Below are positions 1 to 8,859 of a stretch of 33,935 nt of DNA, piece by piece. Source of the DNA: Chitinophagales bacterium (GTDB lineage: Bacteria > Bacteroidota > Bacteroidia > Chitinophagales > JADIYW01); contig JADLAJ010000112.1 of NCBI GenBank assembly GCA_020848255.1, positions 1 through 33,935 of the forward strand, read 5' to 3'. Every line of letters starts with the position of its first letter. The first letter of the stretch is position 1. The notes beneath the pieces are model-generated. The model made no database searches. It was not told the DNA's origin and worked only from the letters and a program-made list of their open reading frames with translations. Position numbers and translations under genes: made by a program.

Positions 1-2
1 CG

Positions 3-899
3 GTTTTATTTAAGGGATTTGATATTCAAACACCGCAGGATTTTGAAGATGTTGCGAAAGCGGTAGACAATGATTTGAAGGATGATTATATGGGAACTTC
101 TCCGCGGGATAAAAAATCCGGGTTTGTGTTTTCTGCCAGTGAATTGCCCGGTCATTATCCGATTATGCAACATTGTGAAATGAGTTTTTTGCCGTCAGCA
201 CCTCGCAGGTTGTTTTTTTATTGTCACATTGAACCTGAATACGGCGGGGAAACACCCATCTGTGATTTTAGAAAAGTATATCAGGATTTAGATCCGAAAA
301 TCAGAGAAGATTTTGAGCGAAAGGGTGTAAAACATATCCGTAATTATTCTTCACCCGACGATAAGGGCACAAACGGCTTTCAGTTGAAAAGTTGGCTGGA
401 TATGTTTCATACAAGAGATAAGGCCGTTATTGAAAAAAAATGCGCGGAGAATGATATTATCTGTGAATGGAAGGAGCATGACGGCTTGCGCATGATCAAT
501 AAAAGCGATGCTGTAAAAGTACATCCTGTTACCGGTGAAAAGGTATGGTTTAATCACACGCAGGTGTTTCATGTAAGTGCGGCAGCGGCAGAGTATCATA
601 AAATTCATCAGCGCCAAAAACGTTGGGAGACTTTTAAATACAGTATGTTGCTGGAGTTGATGACCTGGTATAAGAAACTGACCAAAAATCCGAATGAACA
701 GAGCATGCATGTCACCTTCGGTGATGATTCTCCGATTCCGGATGAATATGTAGAACATATTCAGGATGTCATCTGGAAAAACATGGTGATACAACCCTGG
801 AAAAAAGGAGATATTATTTGTATCGATAATTTTTCTACTTCACATGGCAGATTGCCTTATTACGGCCCCAGAGAAATCATGGTGTGCTGGACATCTTAA
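3..899 (+). CDS. TauD/TfdA-family Fe(II)/2-oxoglutarate dioxygenase-like protein, 5' end truncated by window
   Basis: The frame stays open upstream of the listed TTG start at 75 to the window edge (VLFKGFDIQTPQDFEDVAKAVDN...). It contains GGETPICDFRKVY and a C-terminal WKKGDIICIDNFSTSHGR typical of TauD-like proteins. Confidence 0.8.
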   Translation, partial: VLFKGFDIQTPQDFEDVAKAVDNDLKDDYMGTSPRDKKSGFVFSASELPGHYPIMQHCEMSFLPSAPRRLFFYCHIEPEYGGETPICDFRKVYQDLDPKIREDFERKGVKHIRNYSSPDDKGTNGFQLKSWLDMFHTRDKAVIEKKCAENDIICEWKEHDGLRMINKSDAVKVHPVTGEKVWFNHTQVFHVSAAAAEYHKIHQRQKRWETFKYSMLLELMTWYKKLTKNPNEQSMHVTFGDDSPIPDEYVEHIQDVIWKNMVIQPWKKGDIICIDNFSTSHGRLPYYGPREIMVCWTS

Positions 900-911
900 T
901 TATATTCCTAT

Positions 912-1811
912 ATGCCATCCTTAGATCAAGTACAAATAAATGCCGGCAGTGACGGTTTGATAATTCTAAAAATATGCCTTGCCTTTATTTTATTCTCGCT
1001 GGCAATTGATATTAAGAAAGAAGATTTTAAAACACTGTACACAAATCCGAAGTCTGTAATTATCGGCTGTGTTTCACAAATAATAGTGCTTCCCTTGATT
1101 ACGTTTTTATTGATATTAGCGGTAAAACCACCGGCATCCGTAGCGATGGGAATGATGATGGTGGCAGCCTGCCCCTGCGGAAACATGTCTACCTATGTGT
1201 CGTATCTGGCAAAAGGATTTATTCCATTATCGATTACCATCACAGCTATTTCCACTTTAAGTGCAAGTGTCACCACACCGTTTAATTTTTATTTATACGC
1301 TTCTCATTATGCCCCAACACAAACATTGTTGCAGGAAATTCATATTTCATTCTGGTATTTATTAGGGTCTATTCTTCTATTGCTGGTGCTGCCCTTATTG
1401 TCAGGTATCCTGCTGAAACAGTATCTTCCGGCATTCATAAATAAAATAAACAAGCCGGTAAAGATACTGGCACTGTTATTCTTTATTGTTTTCCTGATAG
1501 GTGCATTCATTGCCAATAGAAAAGTCTTTATTGATTACCTTCCGCAAATTTTCGGAATTGTTTTTATACAAAATGCATTGGCTTTTTTAATTGGATATTT
1601 ATTTCCGAGATTATTTAAATTACCTGAAACACATTGCAGAAGCATTTCTATTGAAACCGGCATACATAACTCCGGTCTTGGATTAATTCTGGTAATGACT
1701 TTTTTTAAAGGAAACGGAGGCATGGCGTTGATAGCTGCCTGGTGGGGTATCTGGCATATTGTTGCAGGTATGTCTTTAGCCTATTTTTGGAATAAGAGCA
1801 GAAGGTTTTAA
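912..1811 (+). CDS. Bile acid:sodium symporter (SBF/BASS) family transporter
   Basis: Polytopic 299-aa ORF with CPCGNMSTYVSYLAKG and IETGIHNSGLGLILV motifs characteristic of the family; 12 bp after the dioxygenase. Confidence 0.85.
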   Translation: MPSLDQVQINAGSDGLIILKICLAFILFSLAIDIKKEDFKTLYTNPKSVIIGCVSQIIVLPLITFLLILAVKPPASVAMGMMMVAACPCGNMSTYVSYLAKGFIPLSITITAISTLSASVTTPFNFYLYASHYAPTQTLLQEIHISFWYLLGSILLLLVLPLLSGILLKQYLPAFINKINKPVKILALLFFIVFLIGAFIANRKVFIDYLPQIFGIVFIQNALAFLIGYLFPRLFKLPETHCRSISIETGIHNSGLGLILVMTFFKGNGGMALIAAWWGIWHIVAGMSLAYFWNKSRRF

Positions 1812-3188
1812 TTTAACTCCTGTAGTTTTTTTACTGTGTTCAGGAGTTTTTTCTTTGTCTGCTAAAATAAATAATGCAATGTAATAAAATGGCATCATAG
1901 GTATTTTATATCTTGCAAGGGCTCCAAAATTATAACTGGTGAACCCGACAGAAAAGGCAAAGATAATAGAGTAAACCAAACAAAACTGTACTTCGGGATT
2001 TGAAAGAACCAGTTTTGTTATTCTAGTAAAACCGGCTTTGTAGAGTAAGCGGATTGTAAAAAATAAAGATATTAACCCTTCAATTGCTGCCGGTATTAAT
2101 ATTGGTTTTTTTGCTTCCCAGATATAGGGTCTGAATAATGAAACATTAATTGCTTTAGGCATTGCTTTAAGAAGCCCGATGGGAGTGTATTCAACATTTC
2201 CCAACGAATATCCGGAACCACCTTGAAGTTGTGAAGAATAATACAACCAGTTTTGAGTGTCTTTTGCTGTTCTTACGATACTGTCCAGGGAGTATCTTTG
2301 TGAGAATGCAGCTATTTTGTATAAAATATAGGTGCCGAATAATACGGAAAATATAAAAATAATAGGACCGACTGTTTTTCTTAAGAAATTACTTTTAATG
2401 GTTTCTTTATACCTAAAAATAATCCAGAAAGAATATGCCGGTAAAAAGGACAGTAAGATATATACTTTTATCACTTTTAACAGCCATAAACAAATGATAA
2501 TGATGATTATCCGTTTTATTATTTTTGTTTTTTCAAAAAACAATTTATACACGTGATAAGTAAGAGTACCCAGCGCACCCAAGCATATAGGGTCTTTTAA
2601 TATTCCGGTACCCCAAAAACAAACTGACGGAAGGAATAAACATGCCAGTGCAAATTCTTTTTCTAAATGAGGATAAAGCTGCTGAAATAATGAAAATATT
2701 TTCCAGCATCCGTAGAAACAAAAAAGTGTAAATACAAATGAAATTAACAGATAGGAGTTGCCTAGGGGATAACTTAGTATTAAAGCAAGCCTAATAATTA
2801 TATTTGAACTTACATCTGTAAAAAACTCTGAGCCAACGCTAAAATATTTAGTAATAAGAAACTTGTCATGTGGAGGTAAAAATACAAAAGAAGCAAAGGC
2901 GGATTTACTTTCATAAAAGATACTCCTTATACGCAATGCATATGTGAAATATGTGTGTGTATCACCACCGCCGTTATAGTAAAATTGATACACGAGTGCC
3001 ATTAAAATTGCAGAAGCAAATCTTACAATTAAAGCACTCATAAAGTATTTTTTATAAATGGGGTTTTTCTTTTTTAAGATATATGATTTTGTAAAAAGAT
3101 ATACGAGAAACAAAAAGACAGGAGCCAATAATACGTCATTGAGAAAAAGAAATTGTACTGGATCGTCATGTGTAAACCATTTATCCAT
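1776..3188 (-). CDS. Polytopic membrane protein of unknown function (possible polysaccharide polymerase or GT-C-like)
   Basis: 470 aa, many hydrophobic segments, motifs YYNGGGDTHTYF and CFWGTGILKDPICLG; 3' end overlaps the convergent symporter gene by 36 bp. Confidence 0.65.
   Translation of the reverse strand: MDKWFTHDDPVQFLFLNDVLLAPVFLFLVYLFTKSYILKKKNPIYKKYFMSALIVRFASAILMALVYQFYYNGGGDTHTYFTYALRIRSIFYESKSAFASFVFLPPHDKFLITKYFSVGSEFFTDVSSNIIIRLALILSYPLGNSYLLISFVFTLFCFYGCWKIFSLFQQLYPHLEKEFALACLFLPSVCFWGTGILKDPICLGALGTLTYHVYKLFFEKTKIIKRIIIIIICLWLLKVIKVYILLSFLPAYSFWIIFRYKETIKSNFLRKTVGPIIFIFSVLFGTYILYKIAAFSQRYSLDSIVRTAKDTQNWLYYSSQLQGGSGYSLGNVEYTPIGLLKAMPKAINVSLFRPYIWEAKKPILIPAAIEGLISLFFTIRLLYKAGFTRITKLVLSNPEVQFCLVYSIIFAFSVGFTSYNFGALARYKIPMMPFYYIALFILADKEKTPEHSKKTTGVKLKPSALIPKIG
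1815..1852 (+). terminator. Intrinsic-terminator-like hairpin for the + strand symporter gene
   Basis: AACTCCTG (1815-1822) ... CAGGAGTT (1841-1848), with a T run 1847-1852; begins 3 bp after the + stop codon. Confidence 0.6.
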
Positions 3189-3226
3189 CCGTTTATATGT
3201 TTATATTTACACCAATATTACAACGC

Positions 3227-4813
3227 ATGTATAAATATAAATATTTCCTTGTGTTTTTGTGTGCTATTGCAACACTTCTTTTCTGTTTGTTCTTTCCAAT
3301 TTGTTTTGATAACAATGATGATCAGGTTATGTACGCGATGTGTGCCGGCATCATCTCAGGTGTTGCGTCGCCTAATTTAATCCTCACTAACATTTTAACA
3401 GGCAGGGTGTTGTGCACTTTGTTTGAATTCTCAAATAAAATAAACTGGTATACCTTCTATCTTGAGGGCTCACTTTTTTGCTGTTTTTTGTTTTTTTGCC
3501 TACTGATGATAAAAGATAAAACAACTAATTTCTTAACATCTGTTATGCTTGTTTTAATTTTATTCCTGGGTTTTTTTTCTTTAAGTATGGCGAAGTTACA
3601 ATTTACGACAGTAGCATTATTTTGTGCTTTTGCCGCATTGTTTACTTTAAAAATGGAAATAAAATCAGGCATAAAATTAGGGTTCGTTTTCTTCTTTCTT
3701 TTATTGTCCATGTTAATTAGGAAAGAAGGGTTTTATATTTTTATATTATTTAGCTTTCCGATAGTTATTTCAAATTTTAGAAGCAACCATTTCCTGAGGG
3801 ATTATTTTATCGCCCTTACTCTGTCGGTAATGATTTTTGGTGTAACATGTTTAATAAATAACAACAATAAAGTATATCTGCAACAGGCCACCTACAGCAA
3901 TATAAATGCATTGGATATTATTGCGGCAAAACCGGTAAAGATAAAAGCCGCAACGCTTCATAAATACCGGTTTACTCAAAGTGATATTACCTTAATGCAA
4001 TCCTGGATGATGGTAGACAATGCTTACTTATCGGGCAAACAGATTGAGGCACTGGCTAAAGAATTAAAAGCAACTCGAAATATCAGCGAAATAAAAAATG
4101 AACTGATCAAATTTGTGTCTGACGAGAGATACCTTTTATTGTTTTATTTTTTAAGTTCACTTTTGCTTTTGGGTTTTATTCGTTGTTTCCGCAAAATCGT
4201 TATTTTAAATTTGCTGTTTTTTTTATTTTTTTTATTTTACCAGATAGTTACATCTAGAATTCCACACAGAGTTTCATTCCCAGTTTTAACTTATCTGGTA
4301 ATGTTAAATATCTATTTGATAATAAAAAGTAAAATAAAAGATGTAGTTAAAATAAGAATACTGGCTTTCTTTTTAATCATCAGTATGTATAAGTATTATT
4401 GTACCGCAACACTGATCTCGATACAGCGTGAATACCATCGTGTATTTAATGCCTGCCAGCAAGAAATTAACAGCCATCCTGAATATTTATTTATTGCATC
4501 AGAAGGTTTCCCATTGCCATATATGAATGCCTGGCAAACACCCCAAAATGTTTTCCCTTCCCGTAATGTCATTTTAACAGCATGGTATGGATGTTCACCG
4601 GATTATCAAGTTGTATTAAAAAACCACCACCTGAAAAATATCAGTTCAGATTTAAAAAACAAGAAGAATGTTGTTTTTCTAACCAGTTCAACATTGCTGC
4701 AACAATCCTATATTCAGGTTATGCAGGAGAGATACAATATTAAGTGTCATTTTGAACCTGTTACAAATGGATTCACTGAATTACACCCAAAATTACTCGT
4801 GTTTGATAATTAA
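3227..4813 (+). CDS. Polytopic membrane protein, GT-C-glycosyltransferase-like
   Basis: Long hydrophobic ORF (listed from 3197). The internal Met at 3227 (MYKYKYFLVFLC) is a more plausible start, immediately before TM1. Motif CFDNNDDQVMYAMCAG after TM1 is an acidic loop like those in GT-C proteins. Confidence 0.65.
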   Translation: MYKYKYFLVFLCAIATLLFCLFFPICFDNNDDQVMYAMCAGIISGVASPNLILTNILTGRVLCTLFEFSNKINWYTFYLEGSLFCCFLFFCLLMIKDKTTNFLTSVMLVLILFLGFFSLSMAKLQFTTVALFCAFAALFTLKMEIKSGIKLGFVFFFLLLSMLIRKEGFYIFILFSFPIVISNFRSNHFLRDYFIALTLSVMIFGVTCLINNNNKVYLQQATYSNINALDIIAAKPVKIKAATLHKYRFTQSDITLMQSWMMVDNAYLSGKQIEALAKELKATRNISEIKNELIKFVSDERYLLLFYFLSSLLLLGFIRCFRKIVILNLLFFLFFLFYQIVTSRIPHRVSFPVLTYLVMLNIYLIIKSKIKDVVKIRILAFFLIISMYKYYCTATLISIQREYHRVFNACQQEINSHPEYLFIASEGFPLPYMNAWQTPQNVFPSRNVILTAWYGCSPDYQVVLKNHHLKNISSDLKNKKNVVFLTSSTLLQQSYIQVMQERYNIKCHFEPVTNGFTELHPKLLVFDN

Positions 4814-6030
4814 CTCAAAACTGTTTTATATACGGCGGCATACTTTTCTACACCATTTTCTAATGAAAAATAGTCTGTAGCACCAGCAATAATGCTTTCT
4901 TTATTAAAATGAAGCTTCATTTTATCAATGGCAACATGATAAGCATTGGTGGTAAACTCATCTATCAAAACGCCACTATTGTAATCTGTAACGATTCTGT
5001 CAGTGTCACCTACATTGATATTACAAACAACCGGAATTCCCATGGCCATAATCTCTCCCTGTTTCGTGGGTGAAGATGCTTTTTTTGAGTAAGATGGAAG
5101 GATAAAAAAAATAGAATAATTACTGATTGCAATTAAATAAGGGATTTCATCTCTGTTTCCGGAACGAATGATAATTGAATCTTTTACGCCCACTTTTTCT
5201 GCAGATTGTAAAATACGGCTTTGTTCATCTTTGGTAACAAATAAAAATTTCGCATTAGGATTACTTTGTTTTAATACACCAAAAAAGTCCATCATTTCAT
5301 CCAGCATATACCAGGTGCCGATGGAACCAAGATATAATAATATAAAGTCATCCGGGCGGATGCTTAAAGAAGCTTTTAGTTCAACCAGTTTTTCATTAAC
5401 AATAGCTTTGCAGTTAAATAAATCCAGATCGGCACAACAAGGAATCACTTCTATTTTAACGGGATTATTTTTAAAGGATGGCCAGGATAAAATTTCTTTT
5501 TTTGCATTATGCGTTAAGCTTATTACATAGTCTGCATTTTCTAAGAACTGCCTTTCTTTTTTCTTAAAAAAATTATAGATGAATTTATACAGAGGGTTTT
5601 CAAGATTCCATATTTTTCCATCGGCACGTTCATTTGCCCAAAAGCCCCGCATATCAAATATAAACTTTACGTTCAGTTCTTTTTTTAACTGTAATCCAAT
5701 TAAAGCGGCAATGTAGCTTCTGCAGTGAATAATTGAAATGTTTTTTTGTAGCACCAGATTCCTGGCGGTTTTTTTAATTCTAATGATATCGTAAAGAGTA
5801 GAAAGAACAGGAGGTCTTTTGGTGTATTGTATCGGATGCCAATCTATATTATTGTCATCCATTATAGATTGAATCTTATCTTTTAAGTCAGAATTTTCTT
5901 TTTTTTCGCAACTTATTAAAGTAAAACGATATCCTTTTTCAGACAACCCCTTTAAATATGGAATAACTTGCGACTGTCCGAGGGGATCCGTCATTCCGTC
6001 ATAAGAGATGTATAATACCTGAACTGCCAT
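4810..6030 (-). CDS. GT4-family glycosyltransferase
   Basis: Start at internal Met MAVQVLYISYDGMTDPLGQSQVIPYL. C-terminal KKASSPTKQGEIMAMGIPVVCN resembles the GT4 EX7E region. The ATG overlaps the asnB stop by 1 bp (TAATG). Confidence 0.88.
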   Translation of the reverse strand: MAVQVLYISYDGMTDPLGQSQVIPYLKGLSEKGYRFTLISCEKKENSDLKDKIQSIMDDNNIDWHPIQYTKRPPVLSTLYDIIRIKKTARNLVLQKNISIIHCRSYIAALIGLQLKKELNVKFIFDMRGFWANERADGKIWNLENPLYKFIYNFFKKKERQFLENADYVISLTHNAKKEILSWPSFKNNPVKIEVIPCCADLDLFNCKAIVNEKLVELKASLSIRPDDFILLYLGSIGTWYMLDEMMDFFGVLKQSNPNAKFLFVTKDEQSRILQSAEKVGVKDSIIIRSGNRDEIPYLIAISNYSIFFILPSYSKKASSPTKQGEIMAMGIPVVCNINVGDTDRIVTDYNSGVLIDEFTTNAYHVAIDKMKLHFNKESIIAGATDYFSLENGVEKYAAVYKTVLS

Positions 6031-7889
6031 TATGCATTTTCTTCTAGCCACCAGTGCAAAACAATAAGCGTCCATACTCTGGCATATAAATAATTTTCGC
6101 CTGCCAAAAACCTGTTTTTTAAATCTTGTACATACAAATTGGCCACGATATCATATTTATTAATAATTACCGGGGAAAGATATTTTTCAATAAGGTAATT
6201 AAAATTGTTTTTAAGCCAAAACGAAAGTGGCATTGAAAATCCCCATTTGGGTCTGTCAAAATAATCTTTAGGTAAGTATTTAAACAGTATCTTTTTAAGA
6301 ATGTATTTTGACTCTCCGTTTTTATATTTAAGCGATGTGTCAATATTGACGGCATAATTAATGATGTCATTATCCAGCAAAGGCACTCTGCTTTCCAAAG
6401 AATAAAGCATGGTGGCTCTGTCTACCTTAACCAATAAATCATCTTTTAAATAACAGTTTACGTCCCAGAAAGACTGTTTTTCCTTAGGCTGTAAAACTCT
6501 TGAGGTGGCTGGTTCATTGTTTAGAGCATCAAAATTGAAATGCTCGTCTATCAGATAATGTTTCAAATCTTTTTCACTCAATAAATATTGTTCCTGAGAA
6601 AAAATATGTGATGTTATATGCTTGTAATTTTCGTAGTTGAGGAGCCAGCCGGCACGTTTAAACTTGAAGTTTAGAAATTGAGAGCCCCAATAAAAAGGCT
6701 TTCGAAGTGATCTTACAAGCGGGTTTTCTAATCGTGTTGCCCACTGGTGCATTCCGTATCCCATAAATAATTCATCTCCACCGTCTCCACTCAGCGTTAC
6801 TGTCACATGTTTTTTTGCATGTTTTGAAACCAGCATGGTCGGGAATGCAGAACTGTCTGAAAATGGTTCATCATAAGAATCTATAATTTCATGTAAAATT
6901 CCTTCTAAATCATTTTCAGTCATTTGGTAAGAGTAGTGCTCCGTCCCCAATGTTTTTGCTACTTTTTCCGCGTATGCCGATTCATCAAACTTACTATTCA
7001 GATACCCGATGCTGAATGTTTTAATTTTATCTTTTTTTATTTTTGACGCAATAGACGTAATTAAACTTGAGTCGATGCCACCACTAAGAAAAGTACCGAG
7101 CGGTACATCGCTGATCATTTGTGATTCAACAGATTTGATTAATAAATCCTCCAGTTTTTTTTCAACCTCTTGCTCGTTTGAATGGGTTTCCGGGCTTATT
7201 GTTTTGTATAAATTCCAGAATTCTTCAAAGTGAAATTTTGTATTTGCACTTGTCTTTTTTACATCTAAAACAAGAAAATTACCAGCTGGGAATTTATAAA
7301 TATCTTTAAAAGCAGTATTAGGTTCAGACACAAATCCAATATGTAAAAACTCTGCGAATGATTGTTTATTTATTTCGAGTTTCTTATTGATTAGTTTTTT
7401 TATTGCTTTTATTTCAGAGGCAAATATGAATTGATTCCCTTTAAAAGAATAAAACAAAGGCTTGATGCCAACCCTGTCTCTGCATAAGTAAATTTTGTCT
7501 TCCCGAATATCATAGATTGCAAAAGCAAAAATTCCATTTAATAATGTAAAACATTCGGTTCCTATTTTTGCGAAGGCTTCAATTATTACTTCCGTGTCTC
7601 CGCTTGTATTTAATTTTAAATTTAATTCTTTTGCAATTTCCTTGTAATTGTATATTTCTCCGTTGAAGACAATTACATATCTGCCACATTGAGAATAAAA
7701 AGGCTGTGCAGAAGCTTCCGACAAATCAATGATTTTTAAACGCCTGTGCCCGAAAGCCACAGTATTGTGTTCATTAAAGAAATAACCACAAGCCTCTGGG
7801 CCCCGATGGATTAATGTATCAGTTGATTGATAAAACAGACCCTTGTCTAAATCGTTGAGTATAGATGACCATCCAATAATTCCACACAT
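6030..7889 (-). CDS. asnB: Asparagine synthase (glutamine-hydrolysing)-like amidotransferase
   Basis: N-terminal MCGIIGW (Ntn Cys2), IHRGPEACGYF, GDTEVIIEAF; synthetase domain FLSGGIDSSLI and SGDGGDELFMGY. Confidence 0.95.
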   Translation of the reverse strand: MCGIIGWSSILNDLDKGLFYQSTDTLIHRGPEACGYFFNEHNTVAFGHRRLKIIDLSEASAQPFYSQCGRYVIVFNGEIYNYKEIAKELNLKLNTSGDTEVIIEAFAKIGTECFTLLNGIFAFAIYDIREDKIYLCRDRVGIKPLFYSFKGNQFIFASEIKAIKKLINKKLEINKQSFAEFLHIGFVSEPNTAFKDIYKFPAGNFLVLDVKKTSANTKFHFEEFWNLYKTISPETHSNEQEVEKKLEDLLIKSVESQMISDVPLGTFLSGGIDSSLITSIASKIKKDKIKTFSIGYLNSKFDESAYAEKVAKTLGTEHYSYQMTENDLEGILHEIIDSYDEPFSDSSAFPTMLVSKHAKKHVTVTLSGDGGDELFMGYGMHQWATRLENPLVRSLRKPFYWGSQFLNFKFKRAGWLLNYENYKHITSHIFSQEQYLLSEKDLKHYLIDEHFNFDALNNEPATSRVLQPKEKQSFWDVNCYLKDDLLVKVDRATMLYSLESRVPLLDNDIINYAVNIDTSLKYKNGESKYILKKILFKYLPKDYFDRPKWGFSMPLSFWLKNNFNYLIEKYLSPVIINKYDIVANLYVQDLKNRFLAGENYLYARVWTLIVLHWWLEENA

Positions 7890-7901
7890 ACTATATTGGA
7901 T

Positions 7902-8849
7902 TTAAGCCCATTTTGTTAAAATTTTATTTATTCCCTCTTCTAAGGATACCAGCGGTCTGTTTCCAATCAGTGTCTTCATGTTTGAAATATCCGGCAACCT
8001 TCGAGTCATGTCACCGTCTTTGAGCGGAGGCAAATGTACAATTCTGGAAGAGGAGTTGGTCATGGATATTATTTTATGGGCAATGTCCAGCACACTGGTT
8101 TCATTGTCATTGCCAATGTTGATTGTGGTATTTTCCCACTCAGAAGAGAGAAAAGCGTTAACGGTCGCATCTATATTGTCGTCAATATAACATAAGGTTC
8201 TGCTTTGGGTTCCGTCACCATAGATGGTGATATCCTGATTCTTTAATGCCAATTTGATGAACTTGGCAATCACGAAGTCCTGAGATTGATTCGGGCCATA
8301 GGTATTAAAGAAACGGAAAATGGTATAATTCAGATTGTATTCCTGTTTATAGGATTTCAGGAATGCTTCTCCGATATTTTTAACAATTGCATAGGGTAAT
8401 TTTGAGTTTAAAGGTGTAGTGTGTTCATTTTGAGGAAACTCTACGGGTTCTCCATAAACTTCTGATGAAGATGAATAGAATACACGTTTTACCGGGGTGT
8501 TTTTTGATAAATTTAAAATATTTTTGATGCCTTCTATATCATTTAACACACGAACAGGATTATCCAATGTTCGTTGCACACCCACGGTGGCGGCATAGTG
8601 AAAAACGTAGTCAATGTTGTACGACAGGAAAATTGGCATAATGTCGTCGTAAATGTTAACGTCGCATTTTATGAATTTCCAGTTTGTGCCGTCTTTTGGC
8701 AGTTTTTCAGCAGAACCGGTAAATAAATTATCTGCTACTATAACAAAGTTATCCGGATCCTGAATCAAACGTTCCACCAGTGCGCTACCGACATTACCGG
8801 CACCACCTGTTACTAAAATTCTGTTCTTATAATGTAAAAAAGACTTCAT
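7902..8849 (-). CDS. NAD-dependent epimerase/dehydratase (extended SDR), UDP-sugar decarboxylase/epimerase-like
   Basis: ILVTGGAGNVGSALVERL, YSSSSEVYG, YAIVKNIGE (YxxxK), FRFFNTYGPNQ. Confidence 0.9.
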   Translation of the reverse strand: MKSFLHYKNRILVTGGAGNVGSALVERLIQDPDNFVIVADNLFTGSAEKLPKDGTNWKFIKCDVNIYDDIMPIFLSYNIDYVFHYAATVGVQRTLDNPVRVLNDIEGIKNILNLSKNTPVKRVFYSSSSEVYGEPVEFPQNEHTTPLNSKLPYAIVKNIGEAFLKSYKQEYNLNYTIFRFFNTYGPNQSQDFVIAKFIKLALKNQDITIYGDGTQSRTLCYIDDNIDATVNAFLSSEWENTTINIGNDNETSVLDIAHKIISMTNSSSRIVHLPPLKDGDMTRRLPDISNMKTLIGNRPLVSLEEGINKILTKWA

Positions 8850-8859
8850 TTCTCTTGAT

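Noticed and set aside
351-794. 147-aa antisense ORF opposite the dioxygenase gene
   Set aside because: Lies fully within a convincing CDS on the other strand and lacks recognisable domain motifs; likely a chance ORF.
3153-3380. 75-aa + ORF across the divergent promoter region
   Set aside because: Overlaps both flanking membrane-protein genes out of frame; no independent support.
6167-6370. 67-aa minus ORF overlapping asnB in another frame
   Set aside because: Embedded in the asnB CDS on the same strand, low-complexity shadow frame.
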